From Chlorophyllum brunneum (Eukaryota > Basidiomycota > Agaricomycetes > Agaricales > Agaricaceae), in assembly GCA_963576785.1 (NCBI GenBank), contig OY756144.1:1364001-1428000 (forward strand): DNA of 64,000 nt, in the 5' to 3' direction. Both the position numbers and the translations under genes were made by a program. This document shows positions 1 to 12,113 of the stretch, one piece after another. Below the pieces are notes generated by a model. That model worked only from the letters and a program-made list of their open reading frames with translations. It did not search any database and was not told where the DNA came from. Numbering within the stretch: the stretch's first letter is position 1; each line of letters opens with the position of its first letter.

Positions 1-2
1 AC

Positions 3-1277
3 GACAAAACGGACGTAGGACACCCGGGACAACATAGAATGATCGAACTCCTCAAAAGGACATATTGGTGGCCACAAATGCGTAACGATGTTAAACGATA
101 CATCAAGGGATGTGACACATGTCAGAGAAATAAAATACTCCGAACACGACCTACCACACACCTCCATCCGTTACCAATACCCACTGGACCATGGGAAGAG
201 ATATCAATCGACATGATAGGACCACTGCCAGAATCGGAGGGATACGACGCGATACTTGTCATCGTTGATCGTTTCAGCAAAATGATCAGGCTACGAGCAG
301 TTAACACCACCCTATCATCCGAGGAGCTAGGAGATATATATCGGGACGACATATGGAGACAACATGGGATACCACGCAGGATCATCAGTGACAGAGGCCC
401 ACAGTTCGCATCAAAATTCATGGCGGAACTTTGCAAAGCAACCGGCACCCAACGAAACCTATCCACGGCATACCATCCACAAACAGACGGTCAAACGGAG
501 CGCATCAACCAAGAGGTTGAGGCCTACCTCAGAAACGTAATCAATCACGCACAGAACAACTGGAAGAAATGGCTCAGCACGGCAGAATTCCAGTATAACG
601 ACAAAACACATAGTGCCACAGGACATTCACCGTTCCAGATAGTATACGGACGACACCCATGGAAGGGTGACATCTCAAACGAGATCAAGGCTCCAGCAAT
701 CACGGAAAGAATACAAGAACTGCAGGACATACGCCAAGCAACGATCAAAATGCTCCAACAAAACCAGATACAGATGGAAAAGCGAAACAGCACAAAGCCA
801 GAACACGAGTACCAAATAGGAGACCAAATTTGGCTGGAAGCAGACAATATTAGGACAACAAGACCAACGAAAAAATTAGATCACAAGAGATACGGACCAT
901 TCCGAGTAAAAGAAAAAATAGGCGAAACAAGCTACCGCCTGGAGCTACCTGAAACATGGGCGATACACGATGTATTCAACAGCAGACTACTTTCCCCCTA
1001 TCACAACCCCGAGTATGACAGCCAGCGCACTCCGCCACCACCGATCCCCGAGATAATTAACGATGAAGAACACTACGAAGTAGACGAAGTCCGAGGACAC
1101 CGCATGAGAGGGAAACGAAAACAGTACCTAATACACTGGAAAGGATATACGTCCGAAGAAGATACATGGGAAGACGAAACAAACTTAGACAGCGCCAAGG
1201 AAGCAGTACAAGAATTCATAAGCAAGATTTCGAGGACGAAACCTATAAAAAGGGGAGGTAAAAAACAGCAATTATGA
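3..1277 (+). CDS. Gypsy pol C-terminus: integrase with chromodomain (5' truncated by window)
   Basis: The reading frame is open from base 3, so the protein enters from outside the window and the ATG at 39 is internal. An integrase zinc-binding motif starts the segment: HPGQH at about bases 21-35, then CDTCQ about 25 residues later. The catalytic core follows with Asp in SIDMIGP, Asp in ISDRGPQF and Glu in TDGQTERINQE, a D,D-35-E pattern. A GPFRV segment (bases ~895-910) fits the GPY/F module. A chromodomain ends the protein (from about base 1075, core QYLIHWKGY with EEDTWE). Integrase joins element cDNA to host DNA; the chromodomain probably steers it to modified histones (inference from chromoviruses). 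No stop or frameshift is visible. Confidence 0.93.
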   Translation, partial: DKTDVGHPGQHRMIELLKRTYWWPQMRNDVKRYIKGCDTCQRNKILRTRPTTHLHPLPIPTGPWEEISIDMIGPLPESEGYDAILVIVDRFSKMIRLRAVNTTLSSEELGDIYRDDIWRQHGIPRRIISDRGPQFASKFMAELCKATGTQRNLSTAYHPQTDGQTERINQEVEAYLRNVINHAQNNWKKWLSTAEFQYNDKTHSATGHSPFQIVYGRHPWKGDISNEIKAPAITERIQELQDIRQATIKMLQQNQIQMEKRNSTKPEHEYQIGDQIWLEADNIRTTRPTKKLDHKRYGPFRVKEKIGETSYRLELPETWAIHDVFNSRLLSPYHNPEYDSQRTPPPPIPEIINDEEHYEVDEVRGHRMRGKRKQYLIHWKGYTSEEDTWEDETNLDSAKEAVQEFISKISRTKPIKRGGKKQQL

Positions 1278-1374
1278 TCAGCAAACCTCGCATCTCAAGT
1301 AACCACTACACTCATCGCATCACTCGTGGTATTCACTTCACCCTTGACTTTGCCAACTATCTCTACAATACACC

Positions 1375-2211
1375 ATGCCCGCCGAACGCCAACTTACCCC
1401 GTACCCCTACCTCGCAGAATTTGAAGAACTCGTCCCAGAAAGGACCAACCAGGAAGAAATCGTAGAAGGAGAAACCCTAGTCGACACCATAATACTACTA
1501 GGAGCAGCAGTAAAAGCAACCCAAGAAGGAGCCTCGAAAATTATGGACACCTTATCTGACGCCACTCCAAGACTCAATCAGTTCATCATCAACGAAGGAA
1601 GGAGAGACCAACTGGAGAGACACTTGTACGAGATTAACGACGACTTGCAACTCCTCGTTATCTCCAACATACGAGCTCGGATGCACAGTATCCTTGTAGC
1701 CCTAGCCGAACGACTCAATACGTATGAATCCAGAAGCACAGACAACCTCTCCCACCACATCGTTAATCGACTACTCGTTAGTAACGACCCATTCCCCATC
1801 CAACACCACATCTGCCACACATGCGAACAAAAGACGCAAGAAAGAACCGCCGCCGACCAGCTACTCCACCCCGACATCGAAGAGGAAGTCGCTCACCTCC
1901 AAACCATACTCACCACGGTAGTACCCCCCATTACACCCATGACTTTCCACCCGCCGACAGGATATAACACTTTGAAATCAGAAGGAGAAAAGGACAACGA
2001 CTATTGGAAAGAGATCGTGTACAAACTTTTAAGCAACCACACCAACGACAACACTACGTACAACAACCACACCCACTTCCTGTTTAAAGAAGGACCACCA
2101 CACGCACCCCTCTGGATTGGTTTACGACGTGTTGACAAGACACCTCTCATTGGAGGAAACAAGAAGGACTTGGCTAGAGCACTGGGAGCGGCCGTACCTA
2201 TGAACGAGTAA
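1375..2211 (+). CDS. Extra ORF downstream of pol in the gypsy element, unknown function
   Basis: An intact 278-residue ORF lies between the end of pol and the polypurine tract, on the element's coding strand. I do not recognise the family. The predicted protein is rich in charged and helical segments (residues ~20-130), has a CHTC-type pair of cysteines near residue 147 and shows no signal peptide or membrane segment, so it does not look like an envelope protein. Its codon use resembles the pol ORF and there is no stop, which suggests recent selection or recent insertion. It could be an element-encoded accessory protein or a captured host gene. A short leader of about 100 bases separates it from pol, so expression may need splicing or an internal start. 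Confidence 0.7.
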   Translation: MPAERQLTPYPYLAEFEELVPERTNQEEIVEGETLVDTIILLGAAVKATQEGASKIMDTLSDATPRLNQFIINEGRRDQLERHLYEINDDLQLLVISNIRARMHSILVALAERLNTYESRSTDNLSHHIVNRLLVSNDPFPIQHHICHTCEQKTQERTAADQLLHPDIEEEVAHLQTILTTVVPPITPMTFHPPTGYNTLKSEGEKDNDYWKEIVYKLLSNHTNDNTTYNNHTHFLFKEGPPHAPLWIGLRRVDKTPLIGGNKKDLARALGAAVPMNE

Positions 2212-2320
2212 AAACACTCGTTGGGTTTTCTTAAACTTTAACAAATCCATATGTTCTATCTTACCAAGGACCTTTACAGTAATACGTATCATGAGGACAT
2301 GAAGCTTGAAAGGGAGGTAT

Positions 2321-2620
2321 TGTTACGAATCATAGACCGTTCATTCCCATCATGCGCCCATTACCTCGTGTACCCTCATACTCGTTTCATCCCCTGTATC
2401 ACCCTAGAGGCGGTGCCTCCCACCTGACTCGTTCTACTCGTCTCCTATGACTCCGTTACTCGACTCCCTTATTATTAGCCTCTACCACTAGTATATAAAG
2501 TGTAGTAATACTTGATGTATTCCTTACACTTTACCAATCGTATCTTCCCTTCTTCCTCTCTCTACTTCCTTCCCTTTATCCAAAGGCTTGCAACCTGAGT
2601 CAGAGACTAAGGTCGTAACA
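2321..2620 (+). repeat. 3' LTR of the gypsy element
   Basis: The 300-bp segment begins TGTTACGA and ends TCGTAACA, a perfect 8-bp terminal inverted repeat with the TG...CA ends of LTRs. A purine-rich tract (GAAAGGGAGG) sits directly upstream. A TATA-like box GTATATAAAG lies near 2492, a plausible promoter for the element transcript. Confidence 0.9.
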
Positions 2621-2745
2621 ATCAAGTTATATTAGAGGGATAGGCTAGAAAGACTATGCTCTACAGGACTGGTCAGATCAGCCTATCTACAACTCACTTG
2701 CAGCCAGTCATGGTGCATGGGAAGCAGGTGATCCAGGGCCCATAA

Positions 2746-3000
2746 CCTGTTTTCCAGCACAGTAATATGCAGTGACAGACAGATAATCTGACTTACTGAT
2801 ATAGTGGTTAGTTAATGGTAAAGTTACTAAGAGAGTTACTGTGAGTTGAATAGAGCAAGGTAGAATAATCGAATGGATTGTCTAAGGAAACATAAGGGAA
2901 TACATGCTGCTTTATATACTAAGTTTCTAGGTAGCAAACCCTAAGACCTACAAGTAATAACTATGCATAATGAGTCAGTAATGACTATAGAGTCCCTTGA
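2746..3000 (-). repeat. Left arm of a 255-bp inverted repeat, LTR-like
   Basis: Read on the minus strand this segment matches 26157-26411 along its whole length, with roughly four of five bases identical. It contains TATATAAAGC and ends in GGAAAACA, so it looks like a decayed LTR. No direct duplication flanks it. Together with the right arm it would have formed an inverted pair about 170-180 bp apart before the 23-kb element inserted between them. Confidence 0.7.
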
Positions 3001-3497
3001 AATACTATAATATCATCAGCAGTGTCCAGCAGCATAATTGGAGTGACAGCAATCAGTCAGCTCATGAAATACATGAGTAAGAGATAAATAATGTGAGTCA
3101 GAGGGCACAGTCTCAATGATGAATATTAGGTGAATAATATACTGAAGAGCTAGTCATATGGAAAGTGTTATGTCCAAACCTTGAATCTACATCAGAGGTT
3201 ATGACAAGTTCTCAGAAGCAATACTACTTATCCCACTACTATGATCCAATGACGCCATCATTAACTCTCTACTTTGACTAGCTTGGAAATACACACCATA
3301 CTTACACATATGCAACACTAATGGACTCTACTTATGTACCATCAAGAACAACCTCTATGGCACCTGGAATAATGGTTGGAAAGCATGACCTACTACCAAA
3401 GAAACTATGCAGCATCTCCTTCTTTGACTTGTACCACCACCATCGATTTACAAAACTCGATTATACGGTATTAGTCTACAGTGCTAGGATACAATTC

Positions 3498-5506
3498 ATG
3501 CCTGCATTACATTCCAATCTCTCTCCGAGAGAGACTACACCTGATGGTGAAGGGGAAGTCTTCAGGAACACACCACGTGTCCCAGCCCCCTCCACCTTTG
3601 CGGCCTCCACGGCTCTGCCCCCTCCCGGTGTCCTCTTTCCTAGGATGCCATCCATGACTAGGCCTTTTGTTCCCACCAACCAGGCCTACAGCAACACCAT
3701 TCCCCCGTCGGTTCTCAGTAGAAGACCGTCAACACCTCCAATGCCCTCAGTACTCCTCTCTAGTAAAGGGGAGAAAACTGTCCACTGGTCCTCCAAATGA
3801 GTAAGGCCGGAGGGCGACCACTACTACTCAGGAAAGGACTGGGCCAATCAAGTTGAAGAAGATTTGAAGCCCAAGGTAGAAGACCAGGACGACCACGAAG
3901 ATGCGGAACATGGAGATACTCCAGAAGAATTCTATGACAATGCTGTTAGGGAGATAGGTAAGATCTCTGAGTGGGTCAAGGCCTATAGCACGTTCAACAT
4001 GAGTGGTGATGATGGACTTGCATTTGGGCGGGCTTTCACTGAACTTACGGGGACCCTAATGAAGGCGGGATGGCTCAAGGTAGCCATTGACAAGAAGAAG
4101 AATGACCTCCACAGTTGGATGGGGGTCAATTTTGGTAAGATTACTGTCCGCGCTGAGGAAACCCCCCAGCCAGACATTTCTCCCCTGCAACGCATGGCCC
4201 CCCAAAGCCCCACATGCAAACCTGACAATGTCCGCATAGAGGTTGTCAAACACATTATCACCCCTGGAAGGCCACCACCACTGTGCCTGCCAAAGCTGCC
4301 AAAACTCTGGTGTTTCAGCCCAGTGCCAAAGATGCCAAGAAACTCCAGGAAGGAACAAAAACTTCCTATGCCGTGGTTGCAGCCAAAAAGAGCAAGGACG
4401 CCGCTTCCGCCACCTCCATAAACACCTGGGACCCTCTCAAACTCTTAGAGTTTGTGAGCAAATTCCCGGAAATGTCCAACAAGAAGATAGTAGTGATGTA
4501 CAATGCCACCTTCTCCTCCTCCTCCCCTGTGAACAAGAAGCCGGCTAAGAAAGCTGGTACTATCTGCTCCATCTTGAATGGTCCGTCGCGCAAGCAGGTG
4601 ATCATTCCCCTTCTCACCAGGCCCAATATTACCAACTTTGGGACCATTATCGACTCTCTCAATGCGTGTCTCATAGCGGAGAAGTCCAAGACGAGGGTTA
4701 TCGCCACCTCGCAGAGTAAGCTGGGCCTTATGGTCCACACCTCGGAGGTGTTGACCCCCGCAGAGCTAGATGTCGTTAAGGCATGGCTCAAAGATAAGTT
4801 TAGAGGAGTTACTATGGGCGACGTATCCCTCCCAAAATCCAAATCATTCGTGAAAGTCACGGACATCAGTTACATCATGCCCCAAGGACAGATTCTCACT
4901 GAGGCCGATGTGGTTACCAGCATCAGGAACTCAATCCACTCCAATGCTATGCAATTCGTGACGCAGCCAAGAGTGCGATGCAACTCTAAACACTCGGACA
5001 CCTGTACAGTGTGGTTCAAAATCTGGGACTCTAAGGCAGGGTCCAATATCGCGAAAATCGAGGATAAGTTCCTCAATATCTACGGAGGGCTCTTCCGCAT
5101 CAGGAGGGCCAGCACCAACCTGGGAGTACTATTCTGCGGAAAATGCTGCAGATGGGATCACCCTCTGATCCACTGCCAAGCAAGGCTCTTCACCTGCACA
5201 CACTGCAAGGGGCCACACTCCACTGCCAACCATCGATCGTTTGCCTACTGCTGTAAGGGCAATGACAAAGCAGAACTGCCTGTTGCAGCCACTCCCGCCA
5301 GAGAACCATGCCCTCACAAGGCTATGTGCTCCAACTGTGGCAAGGATCACCTCGCTACTAACCGAAAGTGTTAATTCTGGAAGAAGCGATTCGACTACAA
5401 CTGGCACGCCAACAAAGCGCTCGAATTAAGAGCCAACAAAGGAGTTCCACTGCCTCCCTCCTCATTATCCCCGGCTAGTCAAAGCCAGACTAACCCCCCT
5501 CAATGA
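3498..5506 (+). pseudogene. LINE copy 1 ORF1 (gag-like, zinc knuckles), degenerate
   Basis: The ORF encodes a gag-like nucleic-acid-binding protein. A proline-rich N-terminus is followed by a helical middle (around 3900-4100) and a zinc-knuckle block at about 5130-5370: CGKCCRWDHPLIHC (CX2CX4HX4C), then CTHCKGPH and CSNCGKDH. It is interrupted by a frameshift near the start relative to copy 2, a stop at about 3798 and a TAA at 5372. A segment of roughly 165 bp present in copy 2 (about 19412-19575) is missing here near 4265. The last codon position overlaps the ORF2 start: ATG at 5503 and TGA at 5504-5506. Confidence 0.8.
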
Positions 5507-8500
5507 ATAACATCCCCGACGATCAAGACAGGCCTCCTCGCTCACTCCTGAGTGAGTTGAAGGTCTGCTCTCACAATGTTGGAAGATCGTATGGAGTGAT
5601 GGAGACAGTCCTCATGTGTAGAGGTGACGTCGACCTCCTCCTCATACAAGAACCCCCATGGAGGTTTCTCCGTGATATTCCCTCATCTGTCTCTAATGAC
5701 AGATCCCCCCTCGTAGGAGGCCCAGTTCACCCAGACTGGACGCTCCTCTCATATCCGATCATCGCCGATGAAGTCCTCCAAGTGGGACGCCGACGATACC
5801 CTCAACATATGGTTAACATGGAACACTGCACCACTCCCCAAGTCCTTGCCTTTACTCACAAGAGACTGAAGCAACTCCAACCCTCCATCAGAAGAGATCT
5901 AATCGAACATTGAGACCTCCTGTGTATTTGCCTATATGCAGGAGGAGAAGAACTACTGCTGCTAAACATCTACAACGACAGCCGTAATACCGCACTCCAC
6001 TTCCTCGAGGAGTGCCTCTTTGACCTCCCACCCTTTCTATTAATGGGGGGAGATATTAATATCCGATCGGAGTTATGGGACCCTTCAACGGATCAACATC
6101 CGGCGAGTGCGGACCGTCTCCTTATGATCACCGAAGCCCTCAATCTTGTGAGGTTGACTCCGTCTGCAGCCATACCAACTCGTTACGCCTCGGACCCTAA
6201 TCTACCAGACACGGTCATTGACCTACTGTTTGTTTCGGGAATGTTACCATACATCCCCACCCACTCTATCCAGGAAGGCGATCGATACAATTTGGACCAT
6301 GCCCCTCTCCTAATTAGGATTCCTATTCCGCAAATGGACGTTGTCATCGAAAGACTGACTATCCCCAAAGACTCGGATGAAGAAACCAGGTTCCTGATGG
6401 ATATAGTGGAAGGAATCAACAACAAAAACTGGCCGATAAATAATGCAGATGAGCTGGAGAGAGCTGTTGCTGAATTGGAAGTTTTATTTGACAGATCCTG
6501 GAATCGTAATGTGAAGAAGACCAAGATCACCACTAGATCCAAGACCTGGTGGAATGAGGAGTGCTCCACTGCACTCGCTACACACCACGTGGACTGCAAG
6601 AACAAGCACAAATAGAATGCTTTTCGCAAGACCACGAAGAGGATGAAAAGAGCATATTTCGACAAGAAGATCCAAGAAATCTCAGCCAACCGAAAATGTC
6701 CATGGGATCTGATGCCATGGGTCAAAGAATGTGCGCTCCCGGCTACGGAAGCTATATGACATAACGGCCGACCTTGTCTTACTATGGACAACTTATGGAC
6801 GGCTCTTGATTGACACTATAACGCTGCCCATGACAGACCAGTTAATGCGGCAGTATTAGATCAACTTCCTCTGCCAAGTGGGATGGAGAATAGGACTTGG
6901 GTGAATTTATCTCTCCTCGAGATGATGGAATCGCTCAAGGATACCTCGAATTCTTCTGCCCCCAGCCCCGACCACATTTTCTGGTCCCATTTTAAGCAGA
7001 TCATTGCTAATGACACATGCACTGATCTCTTTCTCAAAATCAGCAGTGCATGTCTAACTATTGGACATTGGCCTGCGCATTTCAAGAAGTCAATATTGGT
7101 AATCATCCCCAAACCCAACAAACCCGACTACTCCACTCCAAAGGCATTCAGACTGATTGTCCTCCTCAATACGCTTGGCAAGTTGATAGAAAAGATGCTC
7201 GCTAAATGACTACAATTTGAGGCAGTGAAATTCAAAGTTCTCTACCCCCACCAACTGGGAGCCATCCACCAACAATCCACTAAGGACGTGGGACTCTTTC
7301 TGATGCACATCATCCAAGGAGCTTGGATAAAGAAGAAGAAGACATCGGTGCTTGCATTCGATGTTGCCCAATTTTTCCCCTCCCTTAATCACGATCTCCT
7401 CATCAACATACTGGGTCGACAAGGATTTCCCCTGCAAATTGCAGCGTTCTTCAACAATTACCTTAAAGAATGCTGCACAACCTACCAGTGGAATAACGAA
7501 GTCTCCCTGGAATACGACGCAGTAGTGGGAGTGGGTCAAGGCTCTGTCCTTAGCCCCATTCTCTCCACCTTATATCTAGCCCCCCTCCTTCGCATATTCA
7601 ACACCCGCAGGGAGGAACACAGAGACAGATGGGACTTTGATGTCCTATCTTTTGTAGATGACGGCACCTTAGTCGCACAATCCCCGTCCCTCGAATAGAA
7701 TGTCAAAATCCTACAATACATGTACCACGAAATGGAGTGGCTCATGAATGAATTCGGCCTAGAAATTGAACACAGCAAGTCCAAAGTCTTTCACTTCACA
7801 CATGCAAGACAGGACTCCAATCCCTCTATTGATTTGGGATCACTACCATTCACTGGCCACACCCTCCTTAAACCGAAAGCCCATTGGCGTTATCTCGGGT
7901 TCTACTTCAATCGGACATTGACCTTCAAGGAACACGTTCAATTCTACTCCGCCAAGGCGATATCAACGGTCAAGGCAATGAAAATGCTAGGGAACTCCGT
8001 AAGAGGTCTATCCCCTGGTAATAAAAGGTTATTATACTATTCGTGTATTGTACTGGTGGCAACATACAGATACCAACTTTGGTTTTATGACAAGTCACGA
8101 ACTAAAGGAACTTGTGAAATCCTCAACAAAATGCAGCGAAGTGCAGCCCTCTGGATTACCGGGGCCTTCCGGACTTCTCCCACCAGCGGTGTCGAGTCCC
8201 TTGCAGGGCTCATGCCCATCAAACTCCATCTCCGAAAGTTGGCCAAACAACAAATGTCAAGGCTTCACACATTGGACAATGAACATGTATTAGCAAGATT
8301 GACAAAAGAGTATCATTCTTTCCCACACTGACTTCACATCAAGAATTTCATGGAGATTCAGAAGAAGAAGACACTTGGAGCTGTGATGGACATTTTGTGC
8401 CCCACCCCCGAGACTCGGTATATAGAACATTTTAACTCTGTCTCTAAATCTCTCTGGCCCAGATGTAGGTTACTTGACCATTTCTCTACTAATGTATCTT

Positions 8501-9552
8501 TCATAGGATTCAACCAGGACAACCCCCACCTCTCGAAGACACTTTGGGACGATGTTACAACAAATGCAATGATGGACAACAAGTCCATTATTATTGGCAC
8601 AGATGGCTCAGTCCACCCCAACCCTAACCCGCTTACTAGCCAGTTCATGGCGGCAGCTACTATTTGACATCTAGACGGCGGGAGCTCTATCATGAAGAGG
8701 CTCGGAGAAACTACGTCGACAGATACTGAACTGGTCGCACAGTACTTAGGAATCACCAAGGTACTCGCAACTGCAGAATACAACCAGGTCAAACACATTC
8801 ACGTATTCACCAACTCCATCGCAGCCTCTTGGCTCCTACTCGATTGCTCGCCACACTCCTGCCAGCGATAATCCATCCTCACATCAAAGGTGCTTGCAAC
8901 TTGGTTCTGCAAATCGGACCAATACTGCCTTTCATTCTATTACACACCATCGAAGTGCAAATATGGTATACAAAAAGCCATGCATGATTGGATTCAGACA
9001 GTTGCCTGGCCTAACCGGGGTCAAAATCACCAAGTCTCTAACTTCACAGACTTCCTGTGCAAGAAGTCCACCGAACGAGCAATCCATACATGACAGGCCA
9101 TGTTCGGATTCAAGAAATACAGTGGTAGCTCCTTCCTTCACCTTCCAGTGCAAGCAAATGGGGCCTCCACTCTACTATCACACATCAAGTCCGGTCCATG
9201 GATATGAGAATGTAGTTACCAGCCTCAGCTCTTCACAAGAGCGTGTCGTGCCATCTTATGCCATGCCCCGATCGGGGAGTATCGACTTCGATTCTTCCCC
9301 AATGAGGACCTATCATGCCACCACTGTAACAATCAAATGGTACAAACTAGGTCGCACATCCTCTATCATTGCAACACCTTCGATCACTACTTTGGCATCG
9401 ACACCATCAAGACTTTTGTCAATTTCTTGTATTGTAACCCTTCTGCATTCAGCTTCCCTCCAGAACCTGATTGCCCTCATATCCGTGCCGGGTCAATACC
9501 CCTGTTACATCGTCGTCAAGTCCAAAGGAGGTTTGGGTCTATGCCTGTGTAA
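5503..9552 (+). pseudogene. LINE copy 1 ORF2 (endonuclease, RT, RNase H), stops in frame
   Basis: A single reading frame of about 1,350 codons holds the whole protein, broken by in-frame stops at about 5911, 6613, 7207, 7696, 8329 and 8665, with no net frameshift. The N-terminus is an APE-type endonuclease (VCSHNVGRS, LLIQEPPW, then GGDINIRSELWD near 6043). Reverse transcriptase motifs follow (IIPKPNKPDYSTPKAFR near 7105, AFDVAQFFPSLNHD near 7355, FVDDGTLVAQS near 7650). A GTDGSVHPNPNP segment near 8600 fits an RNase H start. The YADD box reads FVDDG here, as it does in copy 2 and, as YVDDS, in the outer minus-strand copy. Several stops sit where copy 2 has CGA or TGG. Confidence 0.85.
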
Positions 9553-10913
9553 ATCCTTTTCTTTTTCTTTTTTTCTTATGCTCTTCTGGTTATGGATTTC
9601 AAATTCATTTCTCTACCTCTCCCTTCCTTGCTCGTTTACTATTTTATATATAGTTTTCATTCAAAGTCCATCTCTTCTATAGTGTCTGGGCAAATGCTCT
9701 CCCACACGCGAGTACCGTTTGTTGTTCCCCCTTGTGATTGCGAGTTGATAGTTCCTTTCTATCAATTTCTCTCTCTCGCTCTCTCTCTTTCCGAATTTCT
9801 CTTTTCTTTTTCTCACTGATCAACTTAGGTACCAAATATCTCTCTAGTGTACACGTTAGACGGTGTCAAGTCTCATGGGGTTAGTTTATGTATAGTTTAC
9901 TTTCCTTGCTCCGAACATTCTGTACATTCTACCTTTGTATGTATGTACACGCAGACTGCATTCGAGCACTGCTATATAAATTGTTGAATAAAAAAAAAAA
10001 AAAAAAAAAAAAAAAAACTATGCAGTACATCCACTCTTACATGTACACTCATAGTCCAGTGCTCGAAGCACTCATTCACCCAACAAGTTGCCAATGGAAT
10101 CTATTGTATAGAGATGTAACCTAGGGACTTATCACCAGATGATAAACCTGCTGTACCCAGTAGTGACAGCAACAACTCCCCTTATCCACTATTGCAATCT
10201 ACCCGAGCCTTTGTTGAGTTGCCCAAGTCTTATCTCTCCAAAAAACCAATTGTATTGATGTTATCCTTATTATCTGATGCTAATCATCCTATGGATGCAG
10301 TTCTTCTATCACTACCATTGTCATTATTGCCATCCACCACCTTGTTCTGCATATCTTATGACTGCAGCTATTCTGATGAATCTCTATCATTGTCATCAGA
10401 GATCTCTGAGGATGGGTAAGCACTCATCTGTTTCACCATATCAGTTTTACCCTGTCCTATGTTTAGCTATTTCATCTTTATCAGTTTCACGTTTATCTTT
10501 AGTAGTATTTTATCATATGTTTCATATCTATCAGTTTCATATTGTGAAACATGTTTCAGTCTTGTTTTCTATACTCCATAGTATTTGTAGAAAAGAAGTA
10601 GTTAGTATAAATAGCCAACTGTATAAGGAAGTCAAAGCTTAAGCTTTGATCTTCTACAGGGATAGCCTTCTTGATCACCTAAGAAGAGTTTCCATTGACA
10701 GTTGCTATCAATCAATAGAAGATTGCTTAACTACTTATTTTCTACTTGCCTTCATTACTCAGAGCTATGAGATAAATGGGATTCCCATTTCTTGGTTGAG
10801 TAATAATAGTTTGATAATGTTTGCTTATCCGGTTACTTAGCTGAGATAGGTATTAAGGCTATACTCTAGAGGTTGCATCCTCTTTGATTGCCCTTAGTAG
10901 CCAGATCCATAAC

Positions 10914-12113
10914 AATAGATCAATGCTTCTGCTGAGTCATTTTGGCATAGGAAACAAGAACCCCAGTGTTATCTGTGTTATTGCCATTGTCACTGAACAA
11001 GGATAAGATCTTCCTGCATCATTGCTGTTGTCACTATTACAGGAAGCCGAGAAGAGTTGTATACAGTGCCTATCTGCCGCATAGGAGCATAACTTGCCAT
11101 CAGTCACATAGGACCCACACTGTGCTTGCCAGTACCTAGAATATCCCTTAAGTTAGTAGGGCTAAGCACAAAGATTCACTCATAGAATGTACACTATTGA
11201 CCAACTTTGTGGTTTCCTCTTTGAGAAGAAGAGAAACTTGCCTGCCATGTGTCCTGCCTCTGGATTCCTGTCAAGAAGTACTCCAGCTGAAAGAAGACCC
11301 AGAAGGAATGAAAGGTCACAACTACTAGGCTACAGAAAAGCCATCCATAGAGAAGCTAAACTGAGCAGCTGCCATCTAGTCAGCCAGATAATACTAGCAA
11401 CCGTGAAGACACATCATGCCTTGTTGCTATTACACCAGTAACAGATTCTCTCGAAAGGTAAGAGCACTTAGTAGAGAATGCCCTCAAAACCTGTTGTGTA
11501 TTCCTAGAAAGTACAGAAAGAAGTCACAAATAATTGTCAGTAAGGTAAAGGTGCAACTCAGTCAAGATTGAACAAGTCCAACATTGCAGAAAGCAAAAGG
11601 AGACTACTCCACCCACACCTCCAGTCTATAGGACTAGATCGCAATCCAAGGCTACAAAGCCTTATAGTATTGAGCCTATTCAACAAACCTCCTGGAGAAA
11701 CCCAGAACCAGTTCAATATTTCCTACCAGCCTCCATCCAATGGTCCACCTTGACCACTTCCCAACCCTTTGAATGACCCTCAACTAGTGCCACAGCTAAT
11801 AGGATTAGAACCAGTGAACCTGCCCCAAGACAAGTTCAGAGTCTTATCAGACACTTGCTTACACGCAATCCAACTGGGCACAACAAGCAATCTCAAGACA
11901 ACAATCAAAGCAATCCCAGCAATCCTAGCAGTCCAACCAACAGTACAGAGAACCCATCTCTACTGAGTCTGAACACTCAGACAACCCTAACCACTCTGAA
12001 CATAGAAGTGAGCATTCTGAAGAATCCACTATCCCAGATACCAGAACTTGAGCCCCAATACAAATTTAACGACAACATATCAAACTCACCAAACCCACTT
12101 GCTGGAGCCCTTC
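10914..12113. other. Internal sequence of the non-autonomous LTR element, left part
   Basis: This 1.2 kb follows the left LTR. Only short ORFs occur (for example 11187-11441 and 11769-11966), with no recognisable gag, protease, RT or integrase motif. I see no clear tRNA primer-binding site directly after the LTR. The sequence stops at the poly-T start of LINE copy 3. Confidence 0.6.

Larger units (their letters stand above)
1..2620 (+). mobile_element. Ty3/gypsy chromovirus, 3' portion
   Basis: This is the 3' part of an LTR retrotransposon whose 5' half lies outside the window. In order it has the end of pol (zinc-binding HHCC, integrase core, GPY/F-type region, chromodomain), a second separate ORF, a purine-rich tract just before 2321 (polypurine tract) and a 300-bp LTR. 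Integrase followed by a chromodomain places it in the chromovirus branch of Ty3/gypsy (family knowledge). Both ORFs are open, so the copy may be young. The target-site duplication cannot be checked because the left end is missing. Confidence 0.93.
3413..10014 (+). mobile_element. LINE copy 1 (Tad1-like), near full length, inserted in the left LTR
   Basis: This non-LTR retrotransposon ends in GCTATATAAATTGTTGA followed by about 27 A residues. It is flanked by AAACTATGCAG at 3402-3412 and 10015-10025 (the first As overlap the poly-A). Its 5' end, with GTACCACCACCATC near 3433, aligns with the start of copy 2, so it is full length or nearly so. It encodes a zinc-knuckle ORF1 and an endonuclease-RT-RNase H ORF2, both broken by stops. 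The layout fits the Tad1 clade of fungal LINEs (inference from domain order). Confidence 0.9.
3166..10913. repeat. Left LTR (~1135 bp), interrupted by LINE copy 1
   Basis: The parts 3166-3412 and 10026-10913 are colinear with the right LTR at 24990-26125. The LTR starts TGTTATG and ends ATAACA. The interruption at 3412/10015 is the LINE insertion and its 11-bp duplication AAACTATGCAG. Confidence 0.88.

Noticed and set aside
9988..10017. Poly-A run as a possible assembly artefact or gene 3' end
   Set aside because: It directly precedes a duplicated target sequence and follows the conserved LINE 3' end, so it is the LINE tail.
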